In this document: one piece after another, positions 1 to 6,947 of the stretch | Layout: every line of letters begins with the position of its first letter | How positions within the stretch are numbered: the stretch's first letter is position 1 | Assembly: GCA_002254285.1 (NCBI GenBank) | Contig: NIUZ01000153.1 | Span: forward strand, 1-7,929 | Reading direction: 5' to 3' | Origin: Bacteroidetes bacterium 4572_112 | GTDB taxonomy: Bacteria > Bacteroidota > Bacteroidia > Bacteroidales > UBA1556 | DNA length: 7,929 nt | Notes under the pieces: model-generated | Database searches by the model: none | Told to the model about the DNA's origin: nothing | Seen by the model: only the letters and a program-made list of their open reading frames with translations | Made by a program: the position numbers and the translations under genes

Positions 1-22
1 AAAAATGTAATTTTTCAAAAAA

Positions 23-2020
23 TCAACCTTCTTCTTGTTCTGCTTTATAAGCTTTTATCAAATCTTGTTGGATATTCATCGGAACAGCTTGATATTCAGC
101 AAAAGTAGCATCAAAAGAAGCACGTGCTTGAGTCATTGAACGTAATGCAGTTGCATATTTATCCAATTCAGTTAGAGGCATCTTAGTGTTAATCTTTTGG
201 CTCTTACCTTCAGCATCAATACCGAGTATCAATGCACGGCGGGTAGGAAGATCACTCATTATGTCACCAACATAAGTTTCAGGAACTTTTATAGAAACGT
301 TATAAATTGGTACACGTATATCACGTGCATAACAACCTGTTAATGGACCGTTTTCAATTTTGTCCATTACACCTTTTAAGATTGCAGGCAAGAAGCGAGT
401 ATCAATAACACCACCGACGATACAATTCAAGAAGCATAGCTTACCGCCCCAAGGAAGGTCATATAAGTCTCTACCACGTACTTGCATATCTGAAGGATCT
501 GCCATACCTTCTGAATAAGGATCAATCATTAGGTGAACTTCTGCAAATTGACCAGCACCACCAGATTGTTTTTTATGGCGATAGCTACTGCGGACATTAC
601 TAGTAATGGTTTCGCGGTATGGAACTTTCGCAGGTGCAAAATCAGTTTCTACTTTATAACGGTTCAACAATCTCCATTTAGCTACTGCTAAGTGCAATTC
701 ACCTTGAGCATAAAGAATAGTCTGGTGCAATTCAGAAGAGTGTTCAATAACCATTGTCGGATCTTGAGCTTGAAGAGCGTGTAGAGCGATACCTACTTTT
801 TCTTCTTCACCTTTTGTTTTAGGAACTACCGCTGTACGCATTTTATAATTAGGGTAAGCGATTAGTTTAACTTTGACATCAAAGCCTTTTTCGTGCAGAG
901 TATCATTAATATATGTGCTTTTCAATTTTACTGTTGCAGCTAAATCACCAGCTTTTACATCTGTTAATTCAATGCGGTTTTTACCACATACTGTAAATAC
1001 TTGACCGACACGTTCAGCATTATGATTCGTTTCGTTAATCATATCATCTGAAGCACGTATTGTACCTGATTTCACTTTGAAATAGTTTGTTGCACCGAGT
1101 TTTGCATCACTAAACATTTTGAAACAGAAAATAGCTCGCTTACCATTAGCATCTACTTTTGGATCTTCTTCCATTAGAGGAGCTTCTTCTGGAGATGGAG
1201 CAACTTCTTTAATAAAGCTTACTACACGACTTGTTCCAATGTTTTTCTTTGCTGAAGAGCATAAAACAGGATAAATGTCGCCTTTTGTCATTGCAGTTTT
1301 CAAACCTTTATTAAGTTGTTCTTCGCTGAGATCACCTTCTTCAAAATAAATAGCCATCAATTCTTCATCTGATTCTGCAATTGACTCAACCAATTCTTCG
1401 CGCATAGCTTGAGTTTTTTCAAGCATATCAGCTGGTATATCTACTTCTTCAGCTTTTCCGTCGTCATATTTATAGGCTTTCATTGTTAAGATATCTATAA
1501 CAGTATCAAAACCAGGACCAGAATTTACTGGAAGTTCAAAAATTGTTGCTGCGCTACCAAAAGTAACTTTAATATCTTCAACTACTTGCTCGAAGTCAAT
1601 ATTTTCTAGATCTAATTTATTAATAACAAATGCGATAGATTTCTTGAACATACGTGCGTATTTAATAGCATTTTCAGCACCTACTTCAATAGGACTATGG
1701 CCATTAATACATATTAGTGCAGTTTCGCAAACTCTTAGCGGAGCGATCATCTCTCCAATAAAATCATCATACCCTGGAGTATCGATTAAGTTGATTTTTA
1801 TTCCTTCAGTTTCAAAACTCGCCATTGAACTGAAGATCGAGTTGCCACGTTCATGTTCTAATTCATGAGCGTCAGAAACTGTATTGTTTTCTTCTACTGT
1901 ACCACGACGATTTATTACACCACGGTTATATAAGATTGTTTCTGCAAAGGTAGTTTTACCTGAGCCTGCATGCCCTACAAGAGCAATATTTCTAATGTCT
2001 TTAGCTTCGTAAGCTTTCAT
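23..2020 (-). CDS. fusA2: EF-G-like translational GTPase (EF-G-2 type paralogue)
   Basis: A 665-residue GTPase with EF-G domain order, a little shorter than canonical EF-G (about 700). The GTPase motifs are visible: P-loop GHAGSGKT (16-23), DTPGYDDF (80-87), NKLD (134-137) and SSAKK (255-259). The C-terminal part shows domains IV and V: the PYRETI stretch, KKQSGGAGQF, and GDIMSDLPTRR near residues 585-595. Two differences from canonical EF-G stand out. The His after DTPG is Tyr84, and the switch I motif ERGITI reads ERGNSI. Both, with GHAGSGKT and RRGTVEE, resemble Thermus EF-G-2, so I place it in that side family rather than as the main translocase. EF-G moves tRNA and mRNA on the ribosome; the role of this side family is poorly defined. 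The ATG is preceded by GAGGT at 2030-2034, 9 bases upstream. The gene diverges from rpsD. The family call is firm; the cellular role is not. Confidence 0.93.
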   Translation of the reverse strand: MKAYEAKDIRNIALVGHAGSGKTTFAETILYNRGVINRRGTVEENNTVSDAHELEHERGNSIFSSMASFETEGIKINLIDTPGYDDFIGEMIAPLRVCETALICINGHSPIEVGAENAIKYARMFKKSIAFVINKLDLENIDFEQVVEDIKVTFGSAATIFELPVNSGPGFDTVIDILTMKAYKYDDGKAEEVDIPADMLEKTQAMREELVESIAESDEELMAIYFEEGDLSEEQLNKGLKTAMTKGDIYPVLCSSAKKNIGTSRVVSFIKEVAPSPEEAPLMEEDPKVDANGKRAIFCFKMFSDAKLGATNYFKVKSGTIRASDDMINETNHNAERVGQVFTVCGKNRIELTDVKAGDLAATVKLKSTYINDTLHEKGFDVKVKLIAYPNYKMRTAVVPKTKGEEEKVGIALHALQAQDPTMVIEHSSELHQTILYAQGELHLAVAKWRLLNRYKVETDFAPAKVPYRETITSNVRSSYRHKKQSGGAGQFAEVHLMIDPYSEGMADPSDMQVRGRDLYDLPWGGKLCFLNCIVGGVIDTRFLPAILKGVMDKIENGPLTGCYARDIRVPIYNVSIKVPETYVGDIMSDLPTRRALILGIDAEGKSQKINTKMPLTELDKYATALRSMTQARASFDATFAEYQAVPMNIQQDLIKAYKAEQEEG

Positions 2021-2135
2021 TTAAATTGTACCTCAATAAATATTTATTTAACTAACTTTTCAATTTTATTACATGTTTTTTAAATATGTACATTATTAGA
2101 ATATTAAAATTAATAATAATTAGTGTAACTTCCAA

Positions 2136-2169
2136 CAAAATTCGGAAAAAACATTGCTTTTTTTACAAA
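2136..2169 (-). promoter_or_regulatory. candidate promoter for the EF-G-like gene
   Basis: On the minus strand the sequence reads TTTG (2169-2166), 22 bases, then GAATTTTG (2143-2136). This matches the Bacteroidota consensus TTTG / TAnnTTTG except for one base in the second box and slightly long spacing. It would give a leader of about 110 bases before the ATG at 2020. Its upstream box lies inside the left copy of the T7-ACA7 repeat. This is a candidate only: nothing better was seen, but the region is so AT-rich that chance matches are likely. Confidence 0.4.
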
Positions 2170-2202
2170 AAAACAAGTTTTTTACATTTTTTTACAAAAA
2201 AA
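2158..2202. repeat. exact 16-bp direct repeat T7-ACA7 in the divergent promoter region
   Basis: The 16-mer TTTTTTTACAAAAAAA occurs at 2158-2173 and again, identical, at 2187-2202, 29 bases start to start. A third partial copy, TTTTTTACA, lies between them at 2178-2186. Each unit is nearly its own reverse complement, differing only at the central AC. The repeat sits between the two divergent promoters, with its right edge 13 bases before the TTG box of rpsD. It could be a bent-DNA or UP-like element, a pair of operator sites, or simply low-complexity AT-rich sequence. Confidence 0.6.
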
Positions 2203-2215
2203 TTAATACTATGTA

Positions 2216-2245
2216 TTGTTATTTCAATAAACATACGTAATTTTG
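2216..2245 (+). promoter_or_regulatory. Bacteroidota-type promoter of rpsD
   Basis: TTG at 2216-2218 is followed by 19 bases and TAATTTTG at 2238-2245, an exact match to the TAnnTTTG box with the spacing known for the primary sigma factor of Bacteroidota. Transcription would begin near 2250, leaving a leader of about 57 bases before the rpsD ATG. The leader contains a usable AGGA at 2297-2300, 6 bases before the start. I see no strong hairpin in the leader that would suggest S4 autoregulation. Confidence 0.72.
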
Positions 2246-2306
2246 TAGTCTTATATGTGAACAATTTGTAAATTATGAAAGTATAAATATAGTAATAGGA
2301 ACTTAG

Positions 2307-2909
2307 ATGAATTATAATGGACCTAAAGTAAGACTATCGAGAAAACTAGGAATTCAAATGACTCCGAAAGCCGGAAAGGTCATGCAAAAGAAGAATTATC
2401 CTCCTGGTGCTCATGGTAATGGCAGACGTAGAGGCAAAATTTCTGATTACGGAAAGCAGTTAATGGAAAAACAACGCTTACGTTTACAGTATAATATTTC
2501 GGAAAACCATATGCGTAAAGCGTATAAAGATGCTACTAGTATGACTGGTAACACTGGTGAGTTATTAGTACAAGTACTAGAATCTCGCTTAGATGCTTTT
2601 GTTTATCGTGCAGGTTTTGCTCCGACTATCTATGCTGCTCGTCAGTTTGTTAGCCACAGTCACTTTTTAGTAAATGGCAAAAAAATGAATATCCCTTCTT
2701 ATAAAGTAAAATTGAGTGATGTTATTTCTGTGAAAGAAAAAAGTCGCACCAAGCTAATCTTCCAAGATGCTATGCGTAATGCTTCTTCTCCAGAATATAT
2801 TGAGTTGTCAAAAACTGATTTTTCTGCAAAATTGGCTTATATCCCAGCTCGTTCTGAGGTGCCAGTAGAATGTGAAGTACCACTGGTAGTTGAATATTAC
2901 TCTAGATAA
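2307..2909 (+). CDS. rpsD: 30S ribosomal protein S4
   Basis: A 200-residue protein with the full S4 layout. The N-terminal domain (about 1-90) includes YPPGAHG (31-37), SDYGKQL (46-52) and EKQRLRLQY (54-62). The S4 RNA-binding domain starts at ESRLDAFVYRAGFA (92-105) and runs through ARQFVSHSHFLVNGKKMNIPSY (111-132). S4 binds 16S rRNA early in 30S assembly and helps keep decoding accurate. There are no cysteines in the N-terminal domain, so this is the zinc-independent (C-minus) form. The only cysteine is C189. The ATG has AGGA 6 bases upstream and a clear promoter at 2216-2245. The gene stands alone, divergent from an EF-G paralogue and convergent with a flippase, whereas S4 genes of this group usually sit between rpsK and rpoA. 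Whether it is the only S4 copy cannot be seen here. Confidence 0.97.
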   Translation: MNYNGPKVRLSRKLGIQMTPKAGKVMQKKNYPPGAHGNGRRRGKISDYGKQLMEKQRLRLQYNISENHMRKAYKDATSMTGNTGELLVQVLESRLDAFVYRAGFAPTIYAARQFVSHSHFLVNGKKMNIPSYKVKLSDVISVKEKSRTKLIFQDAMRNASSPEYIELSKTDFSAKLAYIPARSEVPVECEVPLVVEYYSR

Positions 2910-2910
2910 G

Positions 2911-2953
2911 AATATTTCTTATATTGAAGAGAACAAACCTCTTAAGATATATT
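2911..2953. terminator. possible two-way terminator hairpin between convergent genes
   Basis: AATATTTCTTA (2911-2921) can pair with TAAGATATATT (2943-2953) over 11 positions with one mismatch. AGAG (2928-2931) can pair with CTCT (2939-2942) inside it. The structure fills the gap between the stop codons of rpsD and the flippase and overlaps the latter's stop, as expected of a shared terminator. The stem is mostly A-T pairs and no clear U-tract follows on either strand, so the call is tentative. Confidence 0.4.
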
Positions 2954-4424
2954 ATCGAGCTAAAAGTTTTTTCAGCTCCTTGAAGCTAAGGACTTTAAAT
3001 AGGAAAGTCATAACAATAAAGAGGATTATACTTGTTACGATAGAAAGCATAGGCATTTCTAGATAGGTCTTTATCGCAAAGGCAGGGATAATACTACATA
3101 AAACAACAAGTAACCATTTCCAAATATCTTTTATAAATAAAGAACCAGTTGTTTTATAAAAATAAATAGCCAAGATTATCATAACTGCAATTTCACTAGA
3201 GATGGTTGCTATCGCAGCACCATACATTCCGTACTTTGGGATTAAAATGACATTAAGAATTGCATTGGCTGCTAGCCCACCAATATTTCCAAATAGGCAT
3301 AGTTTTTCTTTGCCCCAAGCCATTAGAGGAGTATAAAATAATATACTAAAATAAGTGAACATGATGGTTGCCGACATTATCATCAGAAGTGGAGGCAAAT
3401 TCGGGAACTCAGCTGAATAGAATTTCGTCAGTTCCTCTGGGAAGGTTGCGATAAATCCACCTGCAAATAAACCAAAGACAATCATTATTGGGAAGAAGGA
3501 GTTGATGATATTTGTTCTATCCTCCTTAGTTTTATTTCTTGCAAGTTGAGGGAAAAATGCCATTTGCAAAATCTGAGCAGGCAGTATCCCAAGAATAATA
3601 TATTGATGTGCTAAACTAAGGTGCCCTGATTGATGATTTCCTGGTCCAAGATAATAGAAAAGCATATTTACATCAAGTGCATTATACAATTTTACTACGA
3701 AAAAAGACAAACCAATGGTAAATGATATTTTAAGAATCCGGGTCCATTCGATTTTATCAAAAGAGAATTTAATACGCCCAAATTCTTTACTATAATATAA
3801 GTATAACCATATTGCATTGATTAACAAAGAAGATTGAACTACTATCATTGCAAAAAGACTATCTGCTGGACTATGTACAAAGACTAATATTCCGATGATA
3901 TTTAGTATTGCTGCAATTAAGCCGCGTATGGCAAACACGCCCATTCTTTCTAAGCCCTGATATACCCAATGCAGCATAAATGCCATAGAGAATATATTAA
4001 CTCCTGCTACTAATAGCATAGTACGAGCTCTTGGCGGCAAGTCTCCGAAAGAAAATGTTATCACTACAAGCAATAGGTAGGCTATAGTCGCAAAGATAAG
4101 CCGGATTGACATTATATTATTAACTACTTTTTTGACGCAGGATTTATTTTCTGCTATTTCTCTTGTACCAAGAACATCCATGCCTAGAGTAACAGCAAGA
4201 ATATATATTGCTACATGTTGTCGAGCAAAATCGTAAACTCCGTATTCGACATCACCTAATAATTTGGCTATATAAAAAATGACAAAGGCTTGTAAGCCTT
4301 TGCCTGCAAATTCCGCAATGGTCAGGGAAAAAATGTTTTTTAGTATTTTATTTTTAGGTTTCAATAAACTAGAGTGATGATTAAAAGTCAGTTTTGGTTT
4401 CTGCATAAGTATCAGGAGTTTCAT
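2952..4424 (-). CDS. Wzx-like polysaccharide flippase, MOP superfamily membrane protein
   Basis: Up to 490 residues with about 14 hydrophobic membrane segments. Two family signatures are present: GDVEYGVYDFARQ followed by GMDVLGTREIAE (57-92), and PKYGMYGAAIATISSE (396-411). These are typical of the O-antigen/capsule flippases that turn lipid-linked sugars across the inner membrane; the substrate cannot be read from the sequence. The start is uncertain. ATG at 4424 overlaps queD by 44 bases and ATG at 4406 overlaps by 26. A TTG at 4364 would begin just before KPKNKILKNIFSLTIAEF, which looks like the usual family N-terminus. None has a convincing ribosome-binding site, so coupling to queD translation is plausible. 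No glycosyltransferases or polymerase genes lie nearby within the window, which is unusual for a Wzx gene. A MATE-like or lipid II flippase is less likely given the motifs. Confidence 0.88.
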   Translation of the reverse strand: MKLLILMQKPKLTFNHHSSLLKPKNKILKNIFSLTIAEFAGKGLQAFVIFYIAKLLGDVEYGVYDFARQHVAIYILAVTLGMDVLGTREIAENKSCVKKVVNNIMSIRLIFATIAYLLLVVITFSFGDLPPRARTMLLVAGVNIFSMAFMLHWVYQGLERMGVFAIRGLIAAILNIIGILVFVHSPADSLFAMIVVQSSLLINAIWLYLYYSKEFGRIKFSFDKIEWTRILKISFTIGLSFFVVKLYNALDVNMLFYYLGPGNHQSGHLSLAHQYIILGILPAQILQMAFFPQLARNKTKEDRTNIINSFFPIMIVFGLFAGGFIATFPEELTKFYSAEFPNLPPLLMIMSATIMFTYFSILFYTPLMAWGKEKLCLFGNIGGLAANAILNVILIPKYGMYGAAIATISSEIAVMIILAIYFYKTTGSLFIKDIWKWLLVVLCSIIPAFAIKTYLEMPMLSIVTSIILFIVMTFLFKVLSFKELKKLLAR

Positions 4425-4797
4425 AAATCCGAATTTTCATTGAGCTTAAATTAGGAAACTTTTTAAACTCAGGCATTAGCCTTTCTATCATCATTTCAGA
4501 TATGTTTTCCGCAGTACTAGCCTTATCTATGACTTTATATTTGAATTCGTTTTCTATGAGAAAATCAAGCATTACTTTGTCTTTTTTCTCTACCAAGAAA
4601 GCATGATTTAGCTCATCTACAAGAGGATCTACTATTATTGCCATATCATAGTAGTCTAATAACATTCCATCTTCGGCTGGTTCACCCTTTAGCTTTACAG
4701 CCATTTTATAAGTATGCCCATGAATATTTTTGCATAAGCCTTTATGTTCGCTTATCCTATGGCTCATTTCCCAAATAAATTCTTTGCTTATTTTCAT
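4381..4797 (-). CDS. queD: QueD-like 6-carboxy-tetrahydropterin synthase / PTPS family
   Basis: A 138-residue protein of the 6-pyruvoyl-tetrahydropterin synthase family. QueD turns dihydroneopterin triphosphate into 6-carboxy-tetrahydropterin, the second step towards preQ0 and queuosine, a modified base of tRNA. The zinc-binding histidines are H13 (in MSHRI) and H26 and H28 (in HGHTY). The catalytic cysteine is C22 and the active-site His is H65. GMLLDY (44-49), STAEN (94-98) and the substrate-binding Glu E126 in ETP also fit. The Asp that usually precedes the active-site His (LDH) is Asn64 here, read as AAT in the DNA. The ATG lies 6 bases after the stop of the exported protein and lacks a clear Shine-Dalgarno, suggesting coupled translation. 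The other queuosine genes (queC, queE, queF) are not in the window. A folate- or biopterin-related PTPS role is possible. Confidence 0.87.
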   Translation of the reverse strand: MKISKEFIWEMSHRISEHKGLCKNIHGHTYKMAVKLKGEPAEDGMLLDYYDMAIIVDPLVDELNHAFLVEKKDKVMLDFLIENEFKYKVIDKASTAENISEMMIERLMPEFKKFPNLSSMKIRIYETPDTYAETKTDF

Positions 4798-4803
4798 ACT
4801 ATT

Positions 4804-5862
4804 CTATTTAGTTTTTTGGAATGTTTCATCTTCAATTTCTTTATTCAATGTTTCTTTCATTATTTTTTGCAGATCATTGAACTGTATTCTTTCAGGACTT
4901 GGTATAAATTTACTCAGAGTGTAATCATTAGTCAAAAAATGCCATGCAGGAGTAGCGTCTTCAATATCTGTTTCACCTTTTTTGTGCATTGATAATTTTT
5001 GTTCTGAAGTACCCATGAAGTGAACTGGAATATAATCTTCTTGATCCAAACGCATTTGGTAACCGCAGTTTATTACCGAAGTAACATGTATAAATAACTC
5101 TGGCATATCTACATAATATGTACCTTGAGCTGTTCTTGCATATCTAAAAGAAAGGCATTTATGATCTAATGTATCAATATTATTTTGTGAACGCATTAGA
5201 GTTGCCGAATATACTATAGGAGCTGGCATTGCATTTTCAATTATATATATAGTATCTTTTTGCAACCATGTGTCATTTTCTAATCTAATACCACTCCCTA
5301 CTTTTGGGAATAACTCTGGTGCAAAAGGTCCCGATGTTCCACTAATGATGTCAGTGCTTTCGGAATATATGGAATATCTAAGTCCAGTGCTATCCATAAG
5401 GAAGCCTACAACATTATTAACCCAAGGTGCTGTAGTTCTTTCTACTATTTCTCTACTATTGAGCACTTTTTCTTTAGAATCAAATTTTACTAACTCCACT
5501 TTCATGTGCATTAGCTTTGTAGTATCAAAGTAAATATCTTCAATTATTTGAGGGTTAGAAGGGCTGAAAATAGTATCTGCGGGCGATGGCAATAGAGAAA
5601 TAGAATCACACCAAATTTTCAGAGTTTCGTTACGCTCTTTTGTAAGTGCAGGTTGATAATTGTATATAACACTATCGCGATGATATCCAGAGTAATACAA
5701 AGTATCTCCAGGGAAAAAGCGATATAAATATTCTACGGTTTCTTTTTCATGCATAGGCGCTAAGGTTGGGTCGCCGATGGTTGTTTCGGGAGCAATAACT
5801 TGAGCAAAAGCACAGTTAATAGAAAATATTATCAGCGATATTAATATGACTATTTTCTTCAT
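4804..5862 (-). CDS. exported protein of unknown function
   Basis: A 352-residue protein I do not recognise as a named family. Starting at ATG 5862 it begins MKKIVILISLIIFSI and ends the signal at AFA before Gln21. This is a classic Sec signal peptide with signal peptidase I cleavage; the Cys at 17 does not sit in a lipobox. The mature part (about 330 residues) has no membrane segment and is rich in alternating polar/hydrophobic stretches, suggesting beta structure. The region FPKVGSGIRLENDTW (185-199), then a strand-like run, C236 and a late SEQKLSM stretch, loosely recalls the beta-rich secreted DUF6263/TapB-like proteins of Bacteroidota; this is a weak resemblance. An ATG at 5880 would add six residues before the signal, but GAGAGGA at 5872-5878 sits correctly for the 5862 start. 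It lies between gpsA and queD, so an envelope role is possible but unproven. Confidence 0.85.
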   Translation of the reverse strand: MKKIVILISLIIFSINCAFAQVIAPETTIGDPTLAPMHEKETVEYLYRFFPGDTLYYSGYHRDSVIYNYQPALTKERNETLKIWCDSISLLPSPADTIFSPSNPQIIEDIYFDTTKLMHMKVELVKFDSKEKVLNSREIVERTTAPWVNNVVGFLMDSTGLRYSIYSESTDIISGTSGPFAPELFPKVGSGIRLENDTWLQKDTIYIIENAMPAPIVYSATLMRSQNNIDTLDHKCLSFRYARTAQGTYYVDMPELFIHVTSVINCGYQMRLDQEDYIPVHFMGTSEQKLSMHKKGETDIEDATPAWHFLTNDYTLSKFIPSPERIQFNDLQKIMKETLNKEIEDETFQKTK

Positions 5863-5871
5863 ATAGCAGTA

Positions 5872-5878
5872 TCCTCTC
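5872..5878 (-). promoter_or_regulatory. ribosome-binding site that fixes the exported protein's start
   Basis: GAGAGGA reads on the minus strand at 5878-5872, ending 9 bases before the ATG at 5862. It overlaps the alternative ATG at 5880, which has no such motif in front of it. It therefore favours the start that gives a normal signal peptide. It lies just downstream of the gpsA stop codon. Confidence 0.7.
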
Positions 5879-5882
5879 ATTT

Positions 5883-6941
5883 TTATTTATTTTTTTTATT
5901 TTTAGACCACCATTCTTTCACTTGGTCTCTATTCATTAATTCTTTAATAGCAGTTGTTGGCTCTAAGCCTTCATACAAAACTTGATATACCTTTTCAATT
6001 AGGGGTACTTCAACATTACTTTTTTTTGCAAGATTGTAAATAGCTTTAGCTGTTGGGTAGCCCTCGACAACCATTTTTTGGCTGTCAGGCATTGCAGTAA
6101 CGTCCTGTCCTTTTCCTATAGCAACTCCGAGTTTTCTATTGCGACTATGCTTACTTGAGCAAGTAACATATAAATCTCCCAAACCAGATAAGCCCGAGAA
6201 GGTAATACGTTTTGCCCCTTGAGTTCTTCCAAATCGTACCATTTCAGCCAAGCCACGAGTAACTAAAGCAGCAGCAGAATTATCACCCAATCCCAAACCA
6301 TCAATGATTCCAGCGGCAATGGCAATTACATTCTTCATCGAAGATCCTAATTCCGCACCAACAACATCATTTGATTCGTAAACTCGGAATCTATCGTTGC
6401 CAAAGATTTCCTGTACTGCTCTTCTTAATACTCTGCTTTCAGAACATACAACCACAGTTGTAGGCATGTTTTTGAGTACTTCTTCAGCATGTGAAGGACC
6501 AACCAAAATGGCATAATTTTTTGATGAAACTCCAAAATCTTCTGTAAATATTTGTGATATTCTTTTGGATGTTGATATCTCTATGCCTTTTGAGCAATTG
6601 ATAATATATTTTCTTCTTAGGTCAAAACCAATGTTATCAAAAACAGAGCGTATAAATTGGGTTGGAACTACATTAATAATAATGTCGCATTCAGATAAAT
6701 CTTTTGGGTTATTCGTTGCGATTATATTTTCAGGTAATTTATCAGTCGAAATATATTTCAGATTTGTATGTTTTGTATTAATCTCTTCTACAGTTTCTTT
6801 TTCAAATGCCCATAAATGGATGTTAAATCCATTGCTTGCTAAAACATATGCAATTGCTGTGCCCCAGCTACCAGCTCCAAGGACACCGATGTCATTAGGC
6901 TGAGTTTTCTTTTTCATTATTTTTCTTATTGTTTCTTGCAT
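5883..6941 (-). CDS. gpsA: NAD(P)-dependent glycerol-3-phosphate dehydrogenase
   Basis: A 352-residue cytoplasmic enzyme that reduces dihydroxyacetone phosphate to sn-glycerol-3-phosphate, the backbone of phospholipids. The nucleotide-binding loop is GAGSWGT (22-28). CSKG (116-119), GPSHAEEV (148-155), the catalytic lysine K203 in SMKN, GLSGLGDL (250-257), SRNRK (266-270) and VEGYPTAKA (292-300) all match the family. Usual length is about 330. The extra residues are a short N-terminal lead and a lysine-rich tail ending WWSKNKKNK. ATG 6941 lies 6 bases after the plsY stop. A second ATG at 6917 (MKKKTQ) is also plausible, since the nucleotide fold begins near residue 17, and neither has a strong ribosome-binding site. 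Its product is the substrate of PlsY, encoded immediately upstream, so the pair forms a two-step phospholipid supply unit. Confidence 0.97.
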   Translation of the reverse strand: MQETIRKIMKKKTQPNDIGVLGAGSWGTAIAYVLASNGFNIHLWAFEKETVEEINTKHTNLKYISTDKLPENIIATNNPKDLSECDIIINVVPTQFIRSVFDNIGFDLRRKYIINCSKGIEISTSKRISQIFTEDFGVSSKNYAILVGPSHAEEVLKNMPTTVVVCSESRVLRRAVQEIFGNDRFRVYESNDVVGAELGSSMKNVIAIAAGIIDGLGLGDNSAAALVTRGLAEMVRFGRTQGAKRITFSGLSGLGDLYVTCSSKHSRNRKLGVAIGKGQDVTAMPDSQKMVVEGYPTAKAIYNLAKKSNVEVPLIEKVYQVLYEGLEPTTAIKELMNRDQVKEWWSKNKKNK

Positions 6942-6947
6942 GATTAT

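Noticed and set aside
1..15. AAAAAT-GTA-ATTTTT inverted repeat just after the EF-G-like stop codon
   Set aside because: It could be an AT-only terminator stem, but six A-T pairs around a three-base loop are too weak, and the sequence is cut by the window edge.
1644..1868. Plus-strand frame of 74 codons
   Set aside because: It lies wholly antisense to the GTPase domain of the EF-G-like gene and has no promoter or family features.
2086..2271. Small plus-strand frame of 61 codons between the EF-G gene and rpsD
   Set aside because: Its composition is that of the AT-rich promoter region (runs of Lys, Phe and Ile). It has no ribosome-binding site and covers both the T7-ACA7 repeat and the rpsD promoter.
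2957..2978. GAGCT/AGCTC hairpin with a T run, beyond the end of rpsD
   Set aside because: It lies inside the coding end of the flippase (KELKKLLAR), which explains the sequence. The T run is within the loop side, not after the stem.
4730..4992. Two overlapping plus-strand frames (64 and 82 codons), hydrophobic
   Set aside because: They are antisense to queD and the exported protein. The hydrophobic Phe/Ile look comes from the complement of Lys/Asn/Glu-rich coding sequence.
5270..5533. Plus-strand frame of 87 codons
   Set aside because: Fully antisense to the exported protein gene, with no independent evidence.
6565..6903. Plus-strand frame of 112 codons
   Set aside because: Fully antisense to the NAD-binding half of gpsA, whose family motifs are unambiguous.
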